A stretch of DNA of 48,371 nt from a virus: IMG/VR virus record IMGVR_UViG_3300035698_014916, positions 1 through 48,371 of that record. One strand, 5' to 3'. Positions within the stretch are counted from its first letter, which is position 1. Each line of letters begins with the position of its first letter. Of this stretch, positions 42,817 to 48,371 are shown in pieces. The position numbers and the translations under genes were made by a program. The notes under the pieces are model-generated. The model saw only the letters and a list, made by a program, of their open reading frames with translations. It was not told the origin of the DNA and did not search any database.

Positions 42817-43793
42817 AGGTATCTGTTTTAATGTTTACAGCCAGAAAAGATTGTCCAATGGTCGGCTATCCAAACATTCATATGTTTGAATACTTGATGG
42901 AATCTTTAAGAAAACAAACGTATAAGAATTTTGAAGTTGTTATTGCAGATGTTATACATGATAGAAGACCAAATTATTTTAAAGAGCATCCTGAAGATTT
43001 TAATGTGATTCATGTTCCAATAAAGCCAAACGTTTGGACACCTAGAGGGTATATAGCAATATCAACAACTAAAAACACTTGCCTATTACATGCTACAGGG
43101 GATGTAGTAATTTTTGTCGGTGATTGTACTTCTTTTGAGCCAACATTGATTGAAATAGGATTAAAGAAGTTAGAAAAAGTTGATTATGTATATACAGCTT
43201 ACGAATCAAGATTAGGGAATAAATTTAATGGATATATGATAAACCCAAATCATGCTTTATCACATGGTCATTCTGGCATAACAGCAAGAATAGAGTTGCT
43301 TGAAGAATTGAATGGATATGATGAAAAATATGACGGAGCGCGTGGATATGAAGATGGTGATATAAGTTTGAGGCTATATGCAAAAAGAGTAACAGTAGAT
43401 TTTAATAGACTTTTAATGACACATCAAATACATGTAGCTTTCCCTACAATCACAAAATATTTGAGATGCGCTTACCCATGGCACGATTATAGAATTAAAA
43501 TCATAAAGCAACAAAAAGATTTTAGAGTTAATAATAAAATAACAGATAAAGAATTTGATGTTTTAGGAAATAAATGTATTTTTATAGGAGAAAATAAAAA
43601 ATGTATGACTTATTCTAAGGCTGTGGGCAAGAATGTTTTTTGTCGACATGATGGAGATATAGATAAAAAAAATGATGAAAAATATAAAGATATCCATTTA
43701 TACAAACATCCCTCATTAGCATTTAATTTGAAAGAACAAAGAAAGAATGTAGATAAGTCTTTAAAAGAATTAAAAGTATTAGTAGAGAAATAG
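42813..43793 (+). CDS. GT-A glycosyltransferase, GT2-like (paralogue 4)
   Basis: This is a 326-residue protein. It shares R-K-Q-T-Y-K-N-F-E-V-V-I-A-D and L-N-G-Y-D-E-K-Y-D-G-A-R-G-Y-E-D-G-D. The DXD-equivalent reads F-V-G-D-C, so one Asp is replaced by Gly as in paralogue 1. Three Cys residues in the C-terminal third and the tail H-P-S-L-A-F-N-L-K-E-Q-R-K are kept. It ends the coupled run; a 54-base gap follows before the next methyltransferase. It may be active with altered metal use, or a non-catalytic partner. Confidence 0.75.
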   Translation: MKVSVLMFTARKDCPMVGYPNIHMFEYLMESLRKQTYKNFEVVIADVIHDRRPNYFKEHPEDFNVIHVPIKPNVWTPRGYIAISTTKNTCLLHATGDVVIFVGDCTSFEPTLIEIGLKKLEKVDYVYTAYESRLGNKFNGYMINPNHALSHGHSGITARIELLEELNGYDEKYDGARGYEDGDISLRLYAKRVTVDFNRLLMTHQIHVAFPTITKYLRCAYPWHDYRIKIIKQQKDFRVNNKITDKEFDVLGNKCIFIGENKKCMTYSKAVGKNVFCRHDGDIDKKNDEKYKDIHLYKHPSLAFNLKEQRKNVDKSLKELKVLVEK

Positions 43794-43847
43794 TTTTTGA
43801 TTTTTTATATTTAATAGGTTATATTTTTTAAAAAATAGGAGAAAATT

Positions 43848-44369
43848 ATGCCGGTATCATATCACGAGCCATACGAAAGATATAAAGAGTGGGTAACAGA
43901 TAATCACCCGAAAACTGTATGGGATATCGGAATGGGATACGGTAATATCGGCAGTTATGCTAAACAAATATACTCTGATATAGAATTAAATGGAGTTGAA
44001 ATTTTTGTTCCATATTTTTCTCATTCACAATCTCAATATAAAAACTACAAAAGAATTATAGTTGCCGACATTAGAGATATAATCAATAAAATGTGGTCTG
44101 TAGACATGATAGTTGCTTTTGATGTTATTGAGCACTTAGAAAGAGAAGAGGGAATTAAAGTTATAGAATATTTAACGTCTATTGTAAACATGGCTTTGCT
44201 TGTTACTGTGCCGATTATAGATTATCCACAGGAGGCTATACATGGAAACGATGCTGAGATACATAGGACGCAATGGAAATTTGAAGAGATGTTAGCATTA
44301 GGCGGGAATCCATTACTTAAAGGGAAAGTAGTAGGTTTATTTGAATTTAAAAAAGGATTAAAAAATTAA
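43848..44369 (+). CDS. Small class I methyltransferase
   Basis: This is a 173-residue protein. V-W-D-I-G-M-G-Y-G-N-I-G near 24-35 is a motif I variant with Met in place of the usual Cys. L-N-G-V-E-I-F near 47 and M-I-V-A-F-D-V-I-E-H-L near 86-96 complete the SAM-binding fold. T-V-P-I-I-D-Y-P-Q-E near 124 fits small-substrate methylases. It has a good AGGAG site after an AT-rich 54-base gap that could hold a promoter. Its stop overlaps the next start (TAATG). Glycan-related substrate inferred from location. Confidence 0.7.
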   Translation: MPVSYHEPYERYKEWVTDNHPKTVWDIGMGYGNIGSYAKQIYSDIELNGVEIFVPYFSHSQSQYKNYKRIIVADIRDIINKMWSVDMIVAFDVIEHLEREEGIKVIEYLTSIVNMALLVTVPIIDYPQEAIHGNDAEIHRTQWKFEEMLALGGNPLLKGKVVGLFEFKKGLKN

Positions 44370-45382
44370 TGGACTATATAACCAAAAAAATTAGTATTAT
44401 ATATATAACAGCAAGAGAAGACTTTCCGCAGATCGGTTGTCCCAACCTTCATCAATTTGATGTGTTTTTGGATTCTGTCGCAAGACAACGGTGGGCAAAA
44501 GAACGTCCTGAAGATTTTGAAGTTGTTATAGTTGATGTTTTGAAAAATAAAGGAGTTCAAGGCTCAGAAGTAAAGTATTTAAAAAGAGATTATGATTTTA
44601 ATAAATACAATTATAAAATAAAGCATATTACTCCACATGATAATTGGTGGTTAGATCATAATTATTCTTGTTATTGTGGTTTTCAAAATTCTGGAGTTAT
44701 AGCAGCCAATGGTGAATTGTTAATATTTTTTGACGATTCTTCAGAAATTATAGGTAATAATTTTTTAGAAATTCATTGGGATTGGTATAAAGAAAAAGGT
44801 AAAGATAGAGTTTTCCCACATTCTATCCACGAATATTATAAAAGGGGAAAGCCACTTATTGCTTCTAATAAAATACTGAGAGAACCTTCTTATGATGCAT
44901 TAATAAAAACAAATAAAATTTATTCTGTTATAGACGTATTTGGCGCAGGTGGTTATTTTTCTCTAAGTTTAGAGGTGCTATTAAAACTAAATGGTTTCAA
45001 TGAATTATTTGACGGAGCAAAAGGGATTGAAGATGGTGATTTGCAATATCGTGCTGGTCGAATTGGTTGTAGGTCTTTAGTAGATATTAGATTGCGAGTT
45101 GTTGAGAATAGTCATGCACCAGTTGTTTTCCACGCATTAACTGGATCTTTCAGAAATAATGTTCCAATTGTAAAAATTACTAAACAAAGAGGTCCAAGTT
45201 TTTTTGAAGCTAATAGAAAAGGTGTTACCCAAGAAGAATACGACCAAATTTTAACTTGGAATAAAGCAATAAATCCAGATTTTAAAGAGACAGAATTATG
45301 TCGTAGAACATTAACTCATCCGCCTATTTTTGATTTAAAACAATTAAGAAAAAGGTATCATGAAATTAATAGAAAGAAATAA
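44369..45382 (+). CDS. Divergent GT-A glycosyltransferase, GT2-like
   Basis: This is a 337-residue protein. I-I-Y-I-T-A-R-E-D-F near the start, F-E-V-V-I-V-D-V near 50, L-L-I-F-F-D-D-S-S-E near 112 (intact Asp pair) and L-N-G-F-N-E-L-F-D-G-A-K-G-I-E-D-G-D near 205-222 place it in the same family as the four paralogues. It is clearly more distant and lacks their Cys triad. The C-terminus H-P-P-I-F-D-L-K-Q-L-R-K retains a version of the shared tail. It overlaps the following methyltransferase by 23 bases. Confidence 0.75.
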   Translation: MDYITKKISIIYITAREDFPQIGCPNLHQFDVFLDSVARQRWAKERPEDFEVVIVDVLKNKGVQGSEVKYLKRDYDFNKYNYKIKHITPHDNWWLDHNYSCYCGFQNSGVIAANGELLIFFDDSSEIIGNNFLEIHWDWYKEKGKDRVFPHSIHEYYKRGKPLIASNKILREPSYDALIKTNKIYSVIDVFGAGGYFSLSLEVLLKLNGFNELFDGAKGIEDGDLQYRAGRIGCRSLVDIRLRVVENSHAPVVFHALTGSFRNNVPIVKITKQRGPSFFEANRKGVTQEEYDQILTWNKAINPDFKETELCRRTLTHPPIFDLKQLRKRYHEINRKK

Positions 45383-45956
45383 AGGAATTAAAGAACGAAT
45401 TTATATATCTAAAGACATATTAGAATTAATTGAAAGTCAGTTGTCTTTAGAAGCTCATATTCAAAGATATGCTTTTGTTCGGCAGTACGCTCATGGGATT
45501 GTTTGCGATTGTGCATGCGGGTGCGGGTATGGAACTTATATGTTGTCGAAAAATCCTGATGTTAAATTAGTTGTTGGGATAGATAATTCTGAAAAAGCAA
45601 TTAAATATGCAGAATCTAATTATTCTACAGATAAAAGTTGTTTTGTTCATTGTAACGAAATAAAAGAATTTACATCGAAAAATAATATTGACCAATTAAT
45701 TTCTCTTGAAACTATAGAACACTTAAAAAATCCTATAGATTTGGTTGATATGTCTGTAAAAAATAATATCAAACAATTGATTATTTCATTTCCAACTAAA
45801 AAATCAAGTCATTACAATAGATTTCATTATCATGATTTTTCTTATACTGATATTGAAGAATTAATTGGTTATTTTTATAATATAAAAGATTTTTTTGAAT
45901 ATAAAAGAGAAGTCGGATTTATATTTGCTCAAAAAAATATTAAAAAGGAGAACTAA
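45360..45956 (+). CDS. Class I methyltransferase
   Basis: This is a 198-residue protein. C-D-C-A-C-G-C-G-Y-G-T near 49-59 is a Cys-rich motif I. V-V-G-I-D-N-S-E-K-A near 71 is motif II, and I-S-L-E-T-I-E-H-L-K near 113 is the acidic post motif. The sequence K-D-F-F-E-Y-K-R-E-V near the end is helical. It starts inside the preceding glycosyltransferase gene with AAAGG upstream. The substrate is unknown. Confidence 0.75.
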   Translation: MKLIERNKGIKERIYISKDILELIESQLSLEAHIQRYAFVRQYAHGIVCDCACGCGYGTYMLSKNPDVKLVVGIDNSEKAIKYAESNYSTDKSCFVHCNEIKEFTSKNNIDQLISLETIEHLKNPIDLVDMSVKNNIKQLIISFPTKKSSHYNRFHYHDFSYTDIEELIGYFYNIKDFFEYKREVGFIFAQKNIKKEN

Positions 45957-45957
45957 A

Positions 45958-46689
45958 ATGACAAGAGAAAATATGAAAAATTTCACACAAGATTATTATG
46001 ATAAGGATTATTTTGTAACTCCAGAAGGAAAAAAATATAAGTCTCAACAAGGAGACATTAAAGGTTGGAGCTATGCTAATGATGCTGGAGAATTTTTAGG
46101 TTGTGAGCCTATTGCTAAAGCTTGGAAAAAAATATTTAACCCAAAAACATTGTTAGATACAGGAGCAGGTCGAGGTACTTTTGTGTCTTATGCTAGAGAC
46201 CAAGGAATTGAAGCAGTAGGATTCGATTACTCAAGATGGGCAGTATCAGAGGAAGGCAGATATTATCGATGCGAAAAAGATTGGTTAAAATGGGGAGATA
46301 TAACAAAACCTTGGGAATATGGAACCGAATCATACGATTTAGTAACTTGTTTAGATTTAATGGAACATATTTATGAGCCAGATGTAGAAAAAGTATTATC
46401 TGAAATGTATAGAGTGGCTAAAAAATACGTATTTTTATTAATAGCAACTATTCCAAACAACGAAGGGATTATTTTAAAAAGAGGCGAGTCAATCCCAGAA
46501 GAATGGGAAGGCTGCTGCGTTGCTGGACATGTCATAATCAAACGGAAAAAATGGTGGATGGAAGAGAAATTTAGTAAATTTAATTGGATAGAAAGGAAAG
46601 ATTTATTATTAGATTTTTGTGATTTTGTTGACGAAGATGTATTGTCAAATTGGGTACAAAACACAATGCTAATCATGGAGAAAAAATAA
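45958..46689 (+). CDS. Class I methyltransferase, longer type
   Basis: I choose the ATG at 45958 with AAAGGAG upstream; a frame from 45895 would run through the previous gene and has no site. The 243-residue product has L-L-D-T-G-A-G-R-G-T-F-V near 66, V-G-F-D-Y-S-R-W-A near 88 and L-V-T-C-L-D-L-M-E-H-I near 125. It also has two Cys in E-G-C-C-V-A-G-H and a Trp-rich C-terminus. The N-terminal Y-Y-D-K-D-Y-F is common in methyltransferases of surface-glycan loci. The stop overlaps the next start. Confidence 0.75.
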   Translation: MTRENMKNFTQDYYDKDYFVTPEGKKYKSQQGDIKGWSYANDAGEFLGCEPIAKAWKKIFNPKTLLDTGAGRGTFVSYARDQGIEAVGFDYSRWAVSEEGRYYRCEKDWLKWGDITKPWEYGTESYDLVTCLDLMEHIYEPDVEKVLSEMYRVAKKYVFLLIATIPNNEGIILKRGESIPEEWEGCCVAGHVIIKRKKWWMEEKFSKFNWIERKDLLLDFCDFVDEDVLSNWVQNTMLIMEKK

Positions 46690-47657
46690 TGGTGAATTTA
46701 ATAGATAATAAAGTAAAAATTCAATTTTATAGGAGATTTGATCATTCTTCTTTAGCTCACGTCGGAAGAAAAATCAAAGAAAATTTAGATGGATATAACT
46801 TTGAAATTTCTGATTTTGGAATAGGAGTGACGATAGATAATACGTTTTTAGATCATAAAGCTGACATCGGTATTATGTACGGTATGATGCAAGACGTTGT
46901 GTATCTAGTAAATCACAGAGTAAGAATTGCGGGTTTAGTGTGTGAAAAAGATTTAACAGAAGATGAAATTTATAGATTAAAACAAGTTAAATTAGATGAA
47001 ATTTGGATTCCAAGTTTATTTTGTGCTGAAAAATTTCAAAAAGCTGGTTTCGGAGATAAAATTGTTTTAGTTCCGCACGGCATAGATCCTGTACATATTA
47101 TAAATAAAAAATATGATAGTCCTAAAATATTAATGGCATTTAATTCTTATTTACAACTTGGGTTTCCAATACGAAGAAAAGGGATTTTTGAGACGTTAAA
47201 AGCTATACAAGAAATAAAAGATATCGAATTAATTTTAAGGACAACACATAGAAAATATTACAATACTTACAATTTAGCTAAAGTTAGATTTATAGAAGAT
47301 AGAGTAAAAAATATTGATGAGGTTTATTCTCAATGTAATGGTGTTTTATGCCCAAGCAGTGCTGAAGGATTTGGATTAATCGGTTTAGAAGCGTTAGCAA
47401 GAGGAATTCCTTTGATAAGCACAATAACAGGAAACGATTATCTTGAAGAAAATGTGTCTTATATACATATTGATTTACCAGTTACTAAAGATAAGATAAA
47501 AGATGCTATAAACAAACTATATAATAATTACGATAGCTATAAAAAAAATGCTATAGAACAAGTTCCTACAATTTTAAAAAAATGGAGTTGGTTGAAGGCG
47601 CGAGATATGGTAAAAAGGAGGTTAGATAAAATAATTGTTGATTTATTCAACAATTAG
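46689..47657 (+). CDS. GT-B glycosyltransferase, GT4-like
   Basis: I choose the ATG at 46689, which overlaps the TAA of the upstream gene and has GGAG upstream. The 322-residue product has V-L-V-P-H-G-I-D-P-V near 132 and the donor-binding G-V-L-C-P-S-S-A-E-G-F-G-L-I-G-L-E-A-L-A-R-G near 218-240, the E-x7-E pattern of GT4 enzymes. The N-terminal half is shorter than usual. It probably acts in the same pathway as the upstream glycosyltransferases. Confidence 0.82.
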   Translation: MVNLIDNKVKIQFYRRFDHSSLAHVGRKIKENLDGYNFEISDFGIGVTIDNTFLDHKADIGIMYGMMQDVVYLVNHRVRIAGLVCEKDLTEDEIYRLKQVKLDEIWIPSLFCAEKFQKAGFGDKIVLVPHGIDPVHIINKKYDSPKILMAFNSYLQLGFPIRRKGIFETLKAIQEIKDIELILRTTHRKYYNTYNLAKVRFIEDRVKNIDEVYSQCNGVLCPSSAEGFGLIGLEALARGIPLISTITGNDYLEENVSYIHIDLPVTKDKIKDAINKLYNNYDSYKKNAIEQVPTILKKWSWLKARDMVKRRLDKIIVDLFNN

Positions 47658-47662
47658 AAATT

Positions 47663-47980
47663 ATGAAGTTAAAAATAATAGATAATTTTTTATCTCATCT
47701 AATTTGTAAAATTTTTTGTACAGACGGTTTATTTATGTATCCGTTTCTTTTTTGCAAAAAAAATGTATTAAGTTTGGATTTCTTATCTTATTATATCTCT
47801 TATGTTCGACATTATAAAAAAAGCAGATTAAAAGTTTGTTTTTCTTTTTTATATAGTTTTATTTTTAAAAAACCGAACGGATTTAAAATCCAAGCAACAG
47901 CCGAAAAAAGTAAGTATAGACAATCGGCTATGGAGATTTATGCACAACACATCAAAAAAAAATCAAAGCAGAAGCTATAA
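47663..47980 (+). CDS. Small basic hydrophobic protein, unknown
   Basis: This 105-residue protein has hydrophobic, aromatic stretches (V-L-S-L-D-F-L-S-Y-Y-I-S-Y near 35-47, C-F-S-F-L-Y-S-F-I-F near 59-68) and a Lys-rich C-terminus. Membrane association is possible but no clean TM helix is evident. No family is recognised. There is no strong ribosome site before the ATG, and the 5-base gap suggests coupling to the glycosyltransferase. Confidence 0.4.
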   Translation: MKLKIIDNFLSHLICKIFCTDGLFMYPFLFCKKNVLSLDFLSYYISYVRHYKKSRLKVCFSFLYSFIFKKPNGFKIQATAEKSKYRQSAMEIYAQHIKKKSKQKL

Positions 47981-48185
47981 ATTGGCATTATGGAGTTTTG
48001 TTTTTTCTATTTTTTTTATATTTTTAGGCATTCTTAATGAGATTCACATCGGTAGTTTTCATTTAAAATTTAAAATGATAGATAGTAGTGTTGTGTTCTT
48101 ATTGTCTTCTAGCTTTGGTTTGTACGGAGTTAGACGATACACAGAAGCTAAATTTCAACCTAAAGAACAATCTTCAGATCAATAA
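47940..48185 (+). CDS. Small two-TM membrane protein, holin-like topology
   Basis: This 81-residue protein overlaps the previous gene by 41 bases in another frame, with GGAG 5 bases before the ATG. TM1 is at about 15-35 (L-A-L-W-S-F-V-F-S-I-F-F-I-F-L-G-I) and TM2 at about 47-63 (S-S-V-V-F-L-L-S-S-S-F-G-L-Y-G). A charged tail E-A-K-F-Q-P-K-E-Q follows. Size and topology are compatible with a holin or another small phage membrane protein; no family proof. It ends the operon. Confidence 0.5.
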   Translation: MHNTSKKNQSRSYKLALWSFVFSIFFIFLGILNEIHIGSFHLKFKMIDSSVVFLLSSSFGLYGVRRYTEAKFQPKEQSSDQ

Positions 48186-48257
48186 AATTTTTAATAGACT
48201 TGTAAGTAGTTGATAAATAACACAAAATATTTATATTTTTTTTTATTTGAAAAACAC

Positions 48258-48287
48258 TTGACAATGATTAGCTAAAATGTATATATT
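48258..48287 (+). promoter_or_regulatory. Consensus-like sigma70-type promoter
   Basis: TTGACA at 48258-48263 and TATATT at 48282-48287 are separated by 18 bases, in a 185-base intergenic region after the end of the modification island. This is the best canonical promoter in the window and would drive the gene that begins at the window edge. Confidence 0.65.
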
Positions 48288-48355
48288 AATCGTAGTTAAA
48301 AATAAGAATTTAAAACATGGGTTATATACACATTTATAAAATTTAAAATAATAAT

Positions 48356-48371
48356 AAAGGAGAAGAAAAAT
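48356..48371 (+). promoter_or_regulatory. Ribosome binding site of a gene starting at the window end
   Basis: AAAGGAG at 48356-48362 is followed by AAGAAAA and then AT as the last two bases. With the spacing seen for other genes here, the next base is expected to be G, giving a start codon at 48370. The coding part lies outside the window. Confidence 0.6.

Noticed and set aside
39277-43793. Interpretation of the GT2-like repeats as a diversity-generating array with a reverse transcriptase
   Set aside because: No reverse transcriptase or template/variable repeat pair is visible; the similarity is ordinary gene duplication.
48319-48348. Nine-codon leader peptide (ATG GGT TAT ... TAA)
   Set aside because: It has no ribosome binding site and sits in AT-rich leader sequence; chance is the simplest explanation.

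Overview
The window is a single stretch of a tailed-phage genome with a contractile tail (myovirus morphology). All 52 genes I accept lie on the + strand. They are tightly packed, with ATGA or TAATG overlaps, and most have a strong AAGGAG-type ribosome binding site. The DNA is visibly AT-rich and uses the standard code (TAA, TAG and TGA all end genes). There are no tRNA, rRNA, integrase, repressor or CRISPR signals, and no gene-free gap exceeds 300 bases. Terminase, portal and prohead protease are not in the window and presumably lie upstream. I cannot name the host. The Shine-Dalgarno-rich AT-rich layout fits a Firmicutes-type host but does not prove it.

Layout. Positions 1-3.4 kb hold tail-spike or fibre-type proteins, including a tandem 120-bp repeat array cut by the window edge. 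Positions 3.4-6.1 kb hold a coiled-coil membrane protein, a candidate scaffold and the major capsid protein, which carries an inserted Ig/FN3-like domain; a terminator follows. Positions 6.2-7.8 kb hold a Vsr-like (EDxHD) homing endonuclease. Positions 7.9-16.3 kb are a head-tail connector and neck region. It has an accessory cassette in its middle (9.4-13.4 kb) containing a RelA/SpoT-type nucleotide synthetase, an M15 peptidase and three proteins that share a 'YIKR-YKYWYRD' tag. Positions 16.3-22.2 kb hold tail sheath, tail tube, two tail-assembly chaperones and the tape measure. Positions 22.2-33.2 kb hold the baseplate: hub, spike, LysM-gp25 fusion, a 1220-residue J-like wedge and a gpI-like wedge. 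Positions 33.3-36.5 kb hold fibre and fibre-associated proteins.

Positions 36.5-47.7 kb are a sugar and small-molecule modification island. It has two GT-B (GT4-like) glycosyltransferases, a polysaccharide pyruvyl transferase, five related GT-A (GT2-like) glycosyltransferases, four SAM-dependent methyltransferases and a nitroreductase-like flavoprotein. It directly follows the tail-fibre genes, and its genes are translationally coupled to each other. The two simplest ideas are that it decorates the virion fibres or capsid, or that it remodels the host surface glycan during infection. The window ends with two small proteins, one of them a two-TM membrane protein, then a consensus-like promoter and the ribosome binding site of a gene that starts at the last base.

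The best candidate for something undescribed is the 9.4-13.4 kb cassette. A nearly perfect 165-bp duplication has placed the same 52-residue N-terminal module on a RelA/SpoT-like synthetase and on an unrelated protein, with a peptidase gene between them. I read this as a modular, possibly virion-packaged effector system. That reading is inference. The second candidate is the array of glycosyltransferase paralogues that share a C-terminal 'HPSLIFDLKEQRK' motif.
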